This document shows, in pieces, positions 17,461 to 26,101 of a stretch of DNA of 64,000 nt. The notes beneath the pieces were generated by a model, which saw only the letters and a list, made by a program, of their open reading frames with translations, did no database searches and had not been told where the DNA came from. Every line of letters starts with the position of its first letter. The first letter of the stretch is position 1. The stretch covers positions 9,430,001 through 9,494,000 of the forward strand of contig NZ_AP022870.1 in the NCBI RefSeq assembly GCF_011764545.1, in the 5' to 3' direction. A program made the position numbers and the translations under genes. This DNA comes from Phytohabitans flavus (GTDB lineage: Bacteria; Actinomycetota; Actinomycetes; Mycobacteriales; Micromonosporaceae).

Positions 17461-19002
17461 CCAATGCCACTCACCTTAGTTTGATCTTGGTGGGTGGGTG
17501 TGTCGGTGTGGGTTGGTGGTGTTGGTGTGGGTGATGATCGCTGGTTGTGTTTGGGGCTGGTGGGCGGTTGACGGACTGGGTCTCGGTGGGGGTGTTGGCC
17601 GGGTCGGTGCCGCGGGATGTGGTCGATGCGGCGGTGGCGGTGTATGGCCGGGAGTCGAAGCGGTCGGATGGGAAGTTGCCGGCGCATGTGATGGTGTACT
17701 TCGCGATGGCGTTGGCGTTGTTCGCTGAGGATGACTATGAGGGGGTGCTCGCGCGGCTGGCTGAGCCGTTGATGGCGTGGGGGTGTTGGGATGCGAGTTG
17801 GTCGATGCCGGGTTCGGCGGGGATTACGCAGGCCCGGCAGCGGTTGGGGGCCGAGCCGGTGCGGGAGGTGTTCGAGCGGGTGGCTCGGCCGGTGTGTGGG
17901 GTGTTGACCCGGGGTGCGTGGCTGGCTGGGCGGCGGTTGGTGTCGGTCGATGGAAGTGAGCTTGATGTGCCGGATAGTCCGGCCAACGCGGAGTTCTTCG
18001 GCTATGCCGGCGGGGCTACGAGACGTTCGGCGTTTCCCAAGGCCAGGTTGGTCACGTTGGTCGAGACCGGTTCGCGGGCGCCGATCGGTGCGGTGATCGG
18101 GCCGGTCGTGGGTAAAGGGCAGGGGAGCAGAGCCTGGCCCGTGGGTTGTATCCGTTGCTGGAGCCGGGCATGCTGCTGTTGGCCGATCGTAACTTCTACG
18201 GCTGGCGCGACTGGTGTGCGGCTACCGATACCGGCGCGGACGTGTTGTGGCGGGCCGGTGGCGCTGGCGGCGCGATCGCCCTACCCGTCGTGCAAGATCT
18301 GCCCGACGGCTCGTATCTGACCGTGGTGTATGCCTCCCGGACGCGTCCAAGCGAACGTGACCGGATCCTCGCGCTGGCCCGTGACCCGGCCACCCGGGCC
18401 GACATCGACCCGCACCGCGCCCGCATCGCCCGGGTCGTGTCCTATCAGGTCACCGACCGCGCGGACAACGACGAACCGATCAGCCTGCTCACCAGCATCC
18501 TGGACCCGGCCGACGCCCCGGCCGCCGTGCTGGCCGAGGCATACCACCAACGGTGGGACCACGAAACCAGCAACGGCCAACTCAAAACCCACCTGCGCGG
18601 CCCCGGACGGGTCCTACGCTCGAAAAGCCCGGCCATGGTGACCCAAGAAATCTACGGCTACCTGCTGACCCACTACGCGATCAGCGCCCTGATCTGCCAG
18701 GCCGCCACCGAAGCCGACATCGATCCCGACCAGGTCAAATTCCACCGCACCGTGCGTATCCTGCGCCGTCGGGTCCAAGACCCGACGGCATTTTCCCCCT
18801 GACCACCGCCACCACCTCATCGCCGCCATCGGCGCCGACATCACCCACCACCGACACCTCAACCAACACCGCCACCGCAGCTACCCCCGCGTCGTCAAAC
18901 GCATGCGCCACAACAGCTACCGAGTCAAACAACCCCACGACACCGGCACCCGCCACACCAACCCACCCACCACCAAGATCAAACTAAGGTGAGTGGCATT
19001 GG
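17461..19002 (+). mobile_element. IS4-type insertion sequence, 1542 bp
   Basis: Perfect 33-bp terminal inverted repeats begin CCAATGCCACTCACCTTAGT at 17461 and, inverted, at 19002. An 8-bp target duplication GTCTGGAC lies at 17453-17460 and 19003-19010. The single transposase reading unit spans nearly the whole element. The insertion splits the right arm of inverted-arm element II. Confidence 0.92.
17547..18992 (+). pseudogene. IS4-family transposase, two frameshifts
   Basis: This is a DDE transposase with an Insertion_element_4 N-terminal domain (RLTDWVSVGVLAGSVPRDVV, KLPAHVMVYFAMALALF). Catalytic residues are seen in VSVDGSELDVPDS (Asp), LLLADRNFYGW (Asp) and YHQRWDHETSNGQLKTHL (Glu). The frame breaks at GGGG 18122-18125 (one G short) and at CCCCC 18795-18799 (one C extra). 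After the second break the natural C terminus reads on (RSYPRVVKRMRHNSYRVKQ) to a TGA at 18990-18992 inside the right terminal repeat. Perfect ends and a clean target duplication argue for recent insertion, so the breaks may be sequence errors. Confidence 0.88.
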
Positions 19003-19046
19003 GTCTGGACCACGGCGGACATCGCGGTAGCTCAATGACAAGGTCT

Positions 19047-19496
19047 TTAGAGGGTTAGCTTCATGCCCTCGTGCGTCGCCGCGAAGCCGAGTGAGGCGTA
19101 GAAGCGGTGTGCGTCATCCCGGCGCTTGTCGGTCGTGAGCTGTACCAGGCGGCAGCCGCGGGCGCGGCCCTGGTCGATCGCCCACTGGATCATCTCGCGG
19201 CCCAGTCCACGGCCGCGTTGGTCGGCGCGGATGCGTACGGCCTCGATCTGTAGCCGCTCGCCGCCGCGGTAGGTCAGTGACGGGATGTACGTGAGCTGCA
19301 TCGTGCCCACCACCTCGCCGGCCCGGTCCGCGACAACCAGTGTGTTGCGTGGGTCGGCGTCGATCTGGTCGAAGGCAGCGGCGTACGACGGATCGTCGGC
19401 CGACTCGCGTGCGGTGCCGAGTGAGTCATCCGCGAGCATCGCCACGATCGCGGGCAGGTCCGCACGAGAAGCGGCACGAAACGCGAGATCATCCAC
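19047..19496 (-). CDS. GNAT-family N-acetyltransferase
   Basis: This 149-residue single-domain acetyltransferase uses acetyl-CoA. The GNAT acetyl-CoA loop is RADQRGRGLGREMIQWAID, preceded by LQIEAVRI and followed by CRLVQLTTDKRRDDAHRFY and LGFAATHEGMKL. The substrate is unknown. The GTG at 19496 (VDDLAFRAASRADLP) is chosen because the upstream in-frame codons fall in a 36-bp tandem repeat and look like leader DNA. The stop lies 8 bp from the right arm of inverted-arm element II. Confidence 0.85.
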   Translation of the reverse strand: MDDLAFRAASRADLPAIVAMLADDSLGTARESADDPSYAAAFDQIDADPRNTLVVADRAGEVVGTMQLTYIPSLTYRGGERLQIEAVRIRADQRGRGLGREMIQWAIDQGRARGCRLVQLTTDKRRDDAHRFYASLGFAATHEGMKLTL

Positions 19497-19497
19497 G

Positions 19498-19640
19498 CAG
19501 CCCACCCTACGAGGGCCGCGGGCCCTGGAAGCGCAGCCCACCCTACGAGCGCTGCCGGCCTGGAGGCGCAGCCCCATGCTATGAGTGCTGCGGGCCTGGA
19601 GAGCGCCGCCCACGCCACGAGGGCCGCGGGCCCAGGGGAG
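19498..19640. repeat. Four imperfect 36-bp tandem repeats
   Basis: Units starting CAGCCCACCCTACGAGGGCC at 19498, 19534, 19569 and about 19605 differ at several positions. They lie in the divergent gap between the GNAT gene and the ion channel gene. There are no spacers between units, so this is not a CRISPR array. Confidence 0.7.
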
Positions 19641-19710
19641 CGCCGCACGCGCACGAGTGGGCCGAACCGCCTATGGCTGGGAGCGATCTACAGGCGGCAT
19701 ATTTTGCGCC

Positions 19711-20144
19711 ATGAAGGTGCTGCTGTGGCCGGTCCAACAGATCTACCGCGGCCTGGTGTGGCTGGCCAACTCGCCGCGAACGCTCATCATCGCCTATCTC
19801 GGCCTGATCGTGGTCGGCGGCGCCATCTACAGCGTCGCCGAGGACAAGAGTGCCGGCGACTCGGTCTGGTGGGCGGTCGTGACGGCGTCCACGGTGGGGT
19901 ATGGCGACACCTACCCACGACGTGGGAGGGTCGGGTGCTCGCCGGCCTGCTGATCTCCACGATGGTGTTGCTGGTGATCCCACTGATCACGGCGCACTTC
20001 GCGAGCAAGCTCATCGTCGACGCGGACGCCTTCCGCCACGAGGAGCAGGAGGAGATCAAGCACAACCTCCGGGCGATCCGGGCGATGATGGAAAAGCTCA
20101 CCGAGGGCAGCGCAGGCCCGCCTGGGGGACCTCCAGATCGATGA
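19711..20144 (+). CDS. Two-TM potassium channel, frame broken near 19915
   Basis: This is a small ion channel of the bacterial 2-TM K+ type. TM1 is TLIIAYLGLIVVGGAIYSV. The pore helix and selectivity filter are SVWWAVVTASTVGYGDTYP, with the TVGYGD signature. TM2 is LLISTMVLLVIPLITAHFAS, followed by a charged helix (HEEQEEIKHNLRAI). The frame breaks at CCC 19914-19916: one added C joins GDTYP to TTWEGRVLAG, the normal order for this family. The last 47 bp overlap the 3' end of the convergent peptidase gene. Confidence 0.82.
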
Positions 20145-21654
20145 GGTACCGGTCGACCGCGCGCGTCACGCACTCCGTCTGCGGGTACGCCGTGTGCCCC
20201 TCGCCCTCCCAGGTCAGCACCACGCCGACGCCCAGCATGTCGGCGAGCTTGGCGGTCTGCTCGTACGGCGTGGCCGGGTCACCGGTTGTACCCACCACCA
20301 CGATCGGCGGGGCACCGCGAGCGGCTCCGGTCGGGTAGGGGTCGCGCTTGCCCGGCCAGTACGCGCACGGCAGCATGCCCACCGCCAGCGCCGCCCCGAA
20401 GAGCGGGTACCTCTCCCGCCACTGCGACTGGTACGAGCGGATCTGCGCGAGCGACGGCTTGGCCGTGGAGTCGGCGCAGTTGACCGCCATGTTGGCGTCG
20501 AAGAGGTTGGAGTAGTGGCCGTTGCTGTCCCGCTCGGCGTACGAGTCGGCAAGGTCGAAGACCCCGGTCGCGTTGCCGCCCCGCAGCTCGGCGATCGCGC
20601 TGGCGAGCTCCTGCCAGCCCTGCTCGGTGTAGAGCGACGAGATCACCGCGTAGAAGACCCACCCGGCCGTGGCCTCGCGGCCGTCGCTGCCGCGTACCGG
20701 TGAGACCCTGGCCTTTTCGAGCGCCTCCGTGACCGCCCCACGGGCGTCCGGCGCGATCGGGCAGCGCCTGCCGTTCTGCGCGCACCAGTTGGTGAAGTTC
20801 GTGAACGCCCGCTCGAAGCCCTTCGCCTGGCTCTCCGATCCGGCGACCATGTCCTGCCCCGGGTCGACCGCCCCGTCGAGCACGAGCGCGCGGATCTTGC
20901 TGGGGAAGAGCTGGGCGTACGTGGCGCCGAGCAGCGTGCCGTACGAGTACCCGAGGTAGGTCAGCTTTTCGTCGCCGACGGCGGTGCGCACCGCATCCAT
21001 GTCGCGCGCGGCCTGCTCCGTGGAGAAGAGCGTGAGCCGGTCGCCGTACTTCGCGCCGCACCCCTCGCCGACCCGCTTGTTGATCGCCGCGACGCTGTCG
21101 AACTCGGCCTGCGTACCCGGGTCGGGGTCGGCGCCGAACGTCGCGTCGAGGTCGGTGTCGGAGATGCACTCGACCGGCGACGACCGGGCGACGCCGCGCG
21201 GGTCGAAGCCGACGATGTCGAAGCGCTCGGTGATCTCGTCGGGCAGCCCACCCAGCGCGGCGCCGAACGACAGGTACACGGCCGTGTCGATGCCCGAGCC
21301 GCCCGGGCCGCCGGGGTTGAGGACCAGCGAGCCGATCCGGTCCCTCTGACGGTCGGAGCGGGCGCGCATCATCGCGATCTCGAACGTGCCGCTGCCGCTC
21401 GGATTGGCCCAGTCCTGCGGGACGGCGACGCTCGCGCACTCGTACTTCATGCTGGGCGCGGTCCGGCCCACCAGGTCCTCCGGCACGTCTGGGCAGGGCC
21501 GCCAGATCGCCGCCTCGCCGGTCGCGGCGGGGCCGGGGTTGTCACCCTCGGCGGCGCCGTCGGTCCTCGGGGCATACACCGGAATGGAGCAGCCGGCGGC
21601 GAGAAGGGCACCTGCGACAAGACCGGTCAAAACCCGGCGTTGGGTGCGAGCCAC
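20098..21654 (-). CDS. Exported alpha/beta-hydrolase, tripeptidyl-aminopeptidase type (S33)
   Basis: This resembles secreted actinomycete prolyl/tripeptidyl aminopeptidases (SlpD/SlpE type) that trim peptides outside the cell. The 518-residue precursor has a lipoprotein signal (VAGALLAAGCS, lipobox LAAGC). The fold shows SLVLNPGGPGGSGID (oxyanion region), nucleophile Ser in LGYSYGTLLG, Asp in VGTTGDPATPYEQ and His in WEGEGHTAYPQ, near a C-terminal TAP-like domain that ends with Cys residues (CVTRAVDRYL, GLRCPR). It overlaps the channel gene tail to tail. Confidence 0.88.
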   Translation of the reverse strand: MARTQRRVLTGLVAGALLAAGCSIPVYAPRTDGAAEGDNPGPAATGEAAIWRPCPDVPEDLVGRTAPSMKYECASVAVPQDWANPSGSGTFEIAMMRARSDRQRDRIGSLVLNPGGPGGSGIDTAVYLSFGAALGGLPDEITERFDIVGFDPRGVARSSPVECISDTDLDATFGADPDPGTQAEFDSVAAINKRVGEGCGAKYGDRLTLFSTEQAARDMDAVRTAVGDEKLTYLGYSYGTLLGATYAQLFPSKIRALVLDGAVDPGQDMVAGSESQAKGFERAFTNFTNWCAQNGRRCPIAPDARGAVTEALEKARVSPVRGSDGREATAGWVFYAVISSLYTEQGWQELASAIAELRGGNATGVFDLADSYAERDSNGHYSNLFDANMAVNCADSTAKPSLAQIRSYQSQWRERYPLFGAALAVGMLPCAYWPGKRDPYPTGAARGAPPIVVVGTTGDPATPYEQTAKLADMLGVGVVLTWEGEGHTAYPQTECVTRAVDRYLIDLEVPQAGLRCPR

Positions 21655-21729
21655 CCGGCAAGGCTACCCGGCGCCACGACGGCAGGAGCCCCGCACCAGC
21701 GGCGCGGGGCTCCGGAGGCAGTTTGCCGG

Positions 21730-22497
21730 TCAGGCGCTGGCGCCGACCTTCTCGCGCGCCGGCTCCTGCGCCGTCGCGGCCGGGGTGGTCCTGCGGCGGC
21801 TGCGCAGGATCAGCCAGCCGCCGACCGCGCCCAGCCCGAGGCCGGCGACCAGGCCCGCGGCGAGGATCCCGTACGAGGAGCCGCCGTCGGCGGGAGTCTG
21901 CGCGGCGGCCACGGGCGGAGGGGCTTGCTGCTGCTGGCCGCCGCCGTGGTGGCCGTTGGCACCCGGTACCGCCTGGCCCACGAGCTTCACGAGCACGGCC
22001 GGGTGCGCGCCGCCGGCCGCGTCGGCCCAGCGAACCACGGTCCCGTCCGAGTACGTCTGCACGAGCGTGAACGCGAGCTCGTCGCCCTCGGACGGCATCG
22101 GTCCCATGGACACGGTCAGCTCGACCGGCGGTGTCGACGCGGGCTTGGGATCGACCCGGCTCCACGTGATCGAGGCCGTGGTCTCGGTAACCGGCATGCC
22201 GTGCAGGCCGGCGACCGCCTCGTCCAGCGTGCGGGTCTCGGTGGCGGGTGCCCAGTCGTCCTGGGACATCGGGTAGATCTCGCCGATCGGGTTGTCCACC
22301 GGAGCGATCAGCTGGACCTTGGTGGTGTACGCCCCGGGGCGGTCCTCGCTCAGCCGGAACGTCACCTTGGCGCCGTCCCCTCGCGTGGCCTCCGACGGGT
22401 TCGCGGTCACGTCGGCCGAGGCCGGCGACGCGAGCGCGAGGGCACCGAACACAGCGGCGCCGAGCGCCACGACTGCCGTACGCCTGTTGCGGAACAT
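21730..22497 (-). CDS. YcnI-family (DUF1775) exported membrane-anchored protein
   Basis: YcnI proteins are extracytoplasmic beta-sandwich proteins linked to copper handling. The signal peptide (VALGAAVFGALALASPASA) is followed by DVTANPSEATRGDGAKVTF, VQLIAP, IGEIYPMSQDDWAP and ASITWSR. A Gln/Pro-rich linker leads to a C-terminal anchor (GILAAGLVAGLGLGAVGGWL) and basic tail. In copper-binding members the mature protein starts with a His; here the cleavage site predicts Asp instead, so the usual copper site may be absent. The gene is downstream of the secreted-protein gene at 22584 on the same strand, with a strong hairpin between them. Confidence 0.82.
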   Translation of the reverse strand: MFRNRRTAVVALGAAVFGALALASPASADVTANPSEATRGDGAKVTFRLSEDRPGAYTTKVQLIAPVDNPIGEIYPMSQDDWAPATETRTLDEAVAGLHGMPVTETTASITWSRVDPKPASTPPVELTVSMGPMPSEGDELAFTLVQTYSDGTVVRWADAAGGAHPAVLVKLVGQAVPGANGHHGGGQQQQAPPPVAAAQTPADGGSSYGILAAGLVAGLGLGAVGGWLILRSRRRTTPAATAQEPAREKVGASA

Positions 22498-22526
22498 GGA
22501 CGGCTCCTATCTGTCACTTCGTTGCA

Positions 22527-22562
22527 TGAGGGGGCACGGCCATGTCGGCCCGTGCCCCCTCA
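22527..22562 (-). terminator. Hairpin after the 22584 gene
   Basis: TGAGGGGGCACG pairs with CGTGCCCCCTCA, and inner GGCC bases extend the stem to about 15 bp around ATGTC. It sits 21 bp past the stop of the minus-strand gene at 22584-23501 and before the start of the YcnI gene. There is no long U-tract, as often in actinomycetes. Confidence 0.65.
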
Positions 22563-22583
22563 GGTGTCGCATGTGGATAGTCC

Positions 22584-23501
22584 CTATCGGACGGTGACCC
22601 GGACCGCGTCGAAGGCGGGGATCTGGTTGGCGCGCTGCATCATCGGGATGCGGTGTGAGGCGTCGCCGGCCCAGGAGGCGCACTGGAAGGTGCCCCGGTT
22701 GGGCAGGCCCGGCACGCGGATCTCGATGACGTCCGGCGCCGAGCTACCGGCACGGTCCTCGGTCGCCACGAAGAACGCCGGGGCCGGCGCCGGGTCGGGC
22801 GCCGCGTTCGTGCTGTTGAGCTGGCGGCAGCCGGTGTGGAAGTGGCCGCGGACCAGTCCCTGGTCGTTGAGGATGGACATGTCGACGTAGTAGCCGCCCT
22901 GGCCGGCCGGCAGGAACCGGTCGCGGATCAGGTTCCGGGTGCTGACCCGGATGGTGAACGGCTGGTTGACGCCGACGTTGCGCGGTGCGCTGGTGATCAG
23001 CAGCGTCGGGTTCTGGTCCGCGTTGCCGACCTCACCCATCTGGGTGTCGACGCAGCGGTTGCCGTTTTGGAAGCCGTCGTGCGCCTGGAGGCCGTTGCCC
23101 TCGGAGCACTCGTCCGGGCCGAACTCCAGCGGCGGCGGCGGGGCGGTGGTCCCGGGCGCGCTGGTCGCCGGCTGGTTGGGCTGGCCGGACGCGTTCGTGG
23201 AGGGGGTCGGGCTCGCGGGCGTCGTGGTGCACGCCTGGCCGTCACCCCAGTAGTTGCGGACCGTACGGCCGTTCTGCCGGGTCTCGGTCACGTTCGCCTG
23301 TCCGGCCGGCGCGGTGCCGTCCGGCGCGGGGCGACACTGGGTCGCCGGGGGACGGCTGCCACCACGGTTGCGCCGGTCACCCGCGTTGGAGATCTGCGTC
23401 ACGGTGATGACGCCGCCGAACACCACAAGCGTCGCAAGCACGGCAATGATGCGCTTGTTTCGCCCGCTGGTCGATCTGCGCCGTTGTGCCGACCTGTACA
23501 T
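22584..23501 (-). CDS. Exported/membrane-anchored protein of unknown function
   Basis: I do not recognise the family firmly. The 305-residue product has a basic N terminus and one signal-anchor helix (RIIAVLATLVVFGGVITVT), then a Thr/Pro/Ala-rich linker (about residues 95-125) and a folded C-terminal domain with LLITSAPRNVGVNQPFTIRV, GGYYVDMSILNDQG, VRGHFHTGCRQL and DVIEIRVPGLPNRGTFQC. Four cysteines could form disulfides outside the cell. The ATG at 23501 has AAGGAGAAGG upstream; the extra 19 residues of the longer frame read across that site and are unlikely. Confidence 0.65.
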   Translation of the reverse strand: MYRSAQRRRSTSGRNKRIIAVLATLVVFGGVITVTQISNAGDRRNRGGSRPPATQCRPAPDGTAPAGQANVTETRQNGRTVRNYWGDGQACTTTPASPTPSTNASGQPNQPATSAPGTTAPPPPLEFGPDECSEGNGLQAHDGFQNGNRCVDTQMGEVGNADQNPTLLITSAPRNVGVNQPFTIRVSTRNLIRDRFLPAGQGGYYVDMSILNDQGLVRGHFHTGCRQLNSTNAAPDPAPAPAFFVATEDRAGSSAPDVIEIRVPGLPNRGTFQCASWAGDASHRIPMMQRANQIPAFDAVRVTVR

Positions 23502-23866
23502 GTGGGGATACCTTCTCCTTCTCCTTGAGGGCGGCGCGGTGGGCAGGCGTCGACCCATGAGGGGTTTCCTCTAGCACGTTTGCGGGTGCTGAATACACGT
23601 CCGAACTTCCATGCGCAACGAGTTCGCACCACGTCTATCCGCCTAGCCAACCTAAAAGCGGCCGTCGATTAGTGTCAAGCGACGAAGAAGGAATTAAGAT
23701 TTCCCGGCTTTCCTTAAAGGAGATTTATGGTTGACCCTGAACGTTGCCATATCAACCGTTCGGATGATGTGGGGGTTCAACGATCTTGGAACTTTTTCGA
23801 AGTTCGCAGGTCAGGGCCGTGACCTGCGGGGAACCCTGCCCGTCGTCGGCCGCTGACGGAGCGTGG
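23502..23866. other. Intergenic region upstream of the 22584 gene, no gene seen
   Basis: This stretch of about 365 bp is less GC-rich than its neighbours. It holds the leader of the minus-strand exported-protein gene and the 3' flank of the glycosylase gene. ORFs crossing it (for example from 23786 plus) lie antisense to the glycosylase and have no family features. No operator or RNA was recognised. Confidence 0.4.
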
Positions 23867-24772
23867 TCAGAAACGTGCGAAAGAACGGATCGTCATCCGC
23901 GGGCCAAATCGTGGCGCCGCAATTCCCGCGCTTTCCAAGAGTACGCACACGCGACCCCGATGTCCCATGAACGGCGCGAGCAGTTCGAGCATCCGCGCAT
24001 CGTCGCCACGCGCTTCTCGGGCCAGCGCCCAGGCCACCGTGTTGGGAATGTGGTAATCGCCGACACTGACCGCGTCCGGATCGCCGTAGACGGTGCGGAC
24101 CACCTCGGCGGCGGTCCACGGACCGATGCCCACGATGGCGGTCATCCGCTTTGTCGCCTCGGCGCTTGTGGCGCACCGCTCCAGGCGGGCGGCCTCGGCC
24201 GCGGCCCGGCGCAGCGTGTCCGCTCGCCGCTGCTCGACGCCGAACGGGTGGAACACCCAGTACGGCGCTGTCGCGATCGCCTCGGCCGCCGGCGGCATGA
24301 ACAGCCGCTCGACCGGGCCCGGCGCCAGCTCGCCGAAACGGCGGACCGTCGCCGCATACGCCTGGTACGCCTCCTTGCCGGTGACCTTCTGCTCGAGGAT
24401 CGCGCGCAGCAAGCGTGGAAAGAGCTGGCCGGTCGTCGGCAGCCGCACGCCGCGATGGACCCGGGCGAGCTCGGCTACCAGAGGATGCGCGGCCGCCAGC
24501 TCGGCGAACCCGGTGAGGTCGTCGTCCAGGCCGGCAATCGCGGGCGCCCGATCGACAAGCCAGCCAGCGCCGGGGCCGTGACCTGTCGCCACGATGCTCG
24601 CGCCGTCGCGCTCAAGGGAGAGTGATCCGGGGCCGTCGGGGGTGCGGCTCGCGTACCAGAAAGTGCCGCCGACGAAGCGGGCGCACGGGTCATGCCGGCC
24701 CATCGCGAGCATCCCCACCGAACCCGCGAGGTGGTACCCCTCCGGCGGCGTCATGACCCTTCGCACGATCAC
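23867..24772 (-). CDS. HhH-GPD DNA glycosylase (AlkA/3-methyladenine-type)
   Basis: This base-excision repair glycosylase removes damaged purines. The 301-residue protein has an AlkA-like N-terminal region and an HhH-GPD core: FPRLLRAILEQKVTGKEAYQ, then the helix-hairpin-helix IVGIGPWTAAEVVRTVYGDP and the catalytic Asp in VSVGDYHIPNTVAW. It lacks the C-terminal Cys4 iron-sulfur cluster of EndoIII/MutY. No neighbouring gene appears to be in an operon with it. Confidence 0.85.
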   Translation of the reverse strand: MIVRRVMTPPEGYHLAGSVGMLAMGRHDPCARFVGGTFWYASRTPDGPGSLSLERDGASIVATGHGPGAGWLVDRAPAIAGLDDDLTGFAELAAAHPLVAELARVHRGVRLPTTGQLFPRLLRAILEQKVTGKEAYQAYAATVRRFGELAPGPVERLFMPPAAEAIATAPYWVFHPFGVEQRRADTLRRAAAEAARLERCATSAEATKRMTAIVGIGPWTAAEVVRTVYGDPDAVSVGDYHIPNTVAWALAREARGDDARMLELLAPFMGHRGRVCVLLESAGIAAPRFGPRMTIRSFARF

Positions 24773-24810
24773 ACACTAGGCGCTGGGTACTAAGGTGTTG
24801 AAGACGGCAA

Positions 24811-24843
24811 AGCGCCGGGACACGGACGGGGTGTCCCGGCGCT
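24811..24843. terminator. 13-bp-stem hairpin
   Basis: AGCGCCGGGACAC pairs perfectly with GTGTCCCGGCGCT across a 7-nt loop. On the plus strand it is followed by GCCCTTTTC. It lies between the DUF4142 gene and the start of the glycosylase gene and could end leftward transcription from 25058. Direction is uncertain. Confidence 0.5.
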
Positions 24844-24983
24844 GCCCTTTTCGGCGACGCTGCGCAGGCCCGGTGGTCGTACCCTGACCACTCCCTTCGC
24901 GCTGGGCTTTCCGGGCCTTTCCCTTGGGGCGCCAGTTTGGGGGAACTGATCGCCTCCGCCCGCTGGCTGGTTGCGCGACCTGC

Positions 24984-25017
24984 GTGGATGTCGTGGGCTC
25001 TCCGACACGACATCCAC
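24984..25017. terminator. 12-bp-stem hairpin downstream of the DUF4142 gene
   Basis: GTGGATGTCGTG pairs with CACGACATCCAC around a 10-nt loop, 41 bp past the stop of the minus-strand gene at 25058. There is no T-tract. The DNA between the two hairpins (24844-24983) has no convincing ORF and may be part of one structured transcript end. Confidence 0.45.
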
Positions 25018-25057
25018 AGGCCGGGGCGGGTGCGCTGCGCTCCGAAAAGCTTTTCTC

Positions 25058-25807
25058 TTACCTACCTGAACGGAACAGTCGGTACGTCGTCGCGCCGCCG
25101 GCTATCAGCGCCGCGAGCAGGACCACCCAGATGACCGCTGGGTCGACGCCGCCGATCTGGGCGCGCGCCTCGGAGCCGCTCAGGAGGCCGCTGCCGGCCG
25201 GCTTGTTGGCCGTCGCCGGCTCGGGTGGCAGGGGCAGCTCCGAGTACTTCACCAGACCGGTGCTCTCCAGCAGGGTCAGGTGGTTGAGCACGAAGCCGTT
25301 GGCGTCCTGGGCCAGCTTGCGCACCACGTCGTTGCGCGTACCGGTGCGGACACCGGCGATGACCGGAAAGACCTTGCCGTGCGCCGCCCGGAGCCGGTCG
25401 ACGAAGATCTGGTCGAAATCGGCCCCGGCTTTCGCCTCCTCCATCTCGGCCAGCCACTTCTGCTGGTCCGAGTTGGGCTCGTCGGGAAGCCGGTAGTTCA
25501 GCTTGTTCGCCGCGTCAACCACGAGCTGGTCAAGCTGTGCGTGCTGCTTGGAGATCTCAGCACCCACCTGGCGAACGCGGACCCGGCCGCCCTTTTCGGC
25601 GGCCATGTTGCCGGCGGGCATCTCCCAAAGACCGGCGAGCCGCACAGCCGACAGCAGGTTCTTGTCGGCGGCGGTGAGGGGCGTATCCGGGGCGGCCTGG
25701 GCGGCTGCCATCGGCATCGCGAAAGTACCGAGCGTGCCGATGACGAGGCCGGCAAGGACGGCTGCCGCCCGACGCGATCCGGGTGCCGCGAGTCGTCCCG
25801 AGAACAT
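25058..25807 (-). CDS. DUF4142 exported protein with C-terminal membrane anchor
   Basis: DUF4142 is a ferritin-like helical domain found in exported proteins, with no established reaction. The signal peptide is AAAVLAGLVIGTLGTFAMP...AQAA. Helical DUF4142 repeats follow (LSAVRLAGLWEMPAGNMAAE, VGAEISKQHAQLDQLVVDAA, VIAGVRTGTRNDVVRKLAQD, FVLNHLTLLESTGLV). A C-terminal helix (VIWVVLLAALIAGGATTY) and RLFRSGR end the protein. The ATG at 25807 follows GGGAGG. It may be part of the same envelope programme as the neighbouring ECF sigma/anti-sigma pair, which is inference from proximity only. Confidence 0.82.
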   Translation of the reverse strand: MFSGRLAAPGSRRAAAVLAGLVIGTLGTFAMPMAAAQAAPDTPLTAADKNLLSAVRLAGLWEMPAGNMAAEKGGRVRVRQVGAEISKQHAQLDQLVVDAANKLNYRLPDEPNSDQQKWLAEMEEAKAGADFDQIFVDRLRAAHGKVFPVIAGVRTGTRNDVVRKLAQDANGFVLNHLTLLESTGLVKYSELPLPPEPATANKPAGSGLLSGSEARAQIGGVDPAVIWVVLLAALIAGGATTYRLFRSGR

Positions 25808-26057
25808 CTTCAACCTCCCACGTAGAAGCTGTGAGAAACGCTATGGGGAGCGCAAGGAATCGTCAATCTAGGATGGATAGAAATAGGGATTTCTTACGTG
25901 ACATTTAAAGCGAACTTATGCCGTGCCGACTCATCGGTGCGACATCGTACTTTCGGATGATGCTGGCGGTTCGAGCCCGCGTCAAAGTAATCGCGTGGTG
26001 CCAGACCGTGTTCGTGCTCGGCATTCATCCCGGTCGTACCACCAGCCCAGCTCAAAC

Positions 26058-26101
26058 CCCGGCGGCCGGCCACGCCTCAAGGGCTGTGACCGGCCGCCGG
26101 G
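26058..26101 (-). terminator. Hairpin overlapping the lipoprotein stop codon
   Basis: CCCGGCGGCCGG (26058-26069) pairs perfectly with CCGGCCGCCGGG (26090-26101). The loop contains the TGA stop of the minus-strand lipoprotein gene (26077-26079), so the last codons lie in the stem. Confidence 0.55.

Larger units (their letters stand above)
16332..19038. repeat. Convergent-junction inverted-arm element II (both arms split by IS)
   Basis: The left arm is 16332-16362 plus 17012-17051 and is split at GTCCGGAC by a 649-bp IS-derived insertion (16363-17011). The right arm, in reverse, is 17425-17460 plus 19003-19038 and is split at GTCTGGAC by the IS4-type element (17461-19002). Without the insertions the element is about 500 bp. 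It starts 30 bp after the CGNR stop and ends 8 bp before the stop of the convergent GNAT gene. The internal spacer 17052-17424 has only weak open frames (for example 17036-17359 minus) and no recognised gene. Confidence 0.75.

Noticed and set aside
19498..19640. 36-bp tandem repeats as a CRISPR array
   Set aside because: Units are contiguous without spacers and vary in sequence; no cas genes nearby.
24790..25017. A 75-codon minus ORF downstream of the DUF4142 gene
   Set aside because: Runs through two strong hairpins and has Pro/Gly/Arg-rich composition with no support as a protein.
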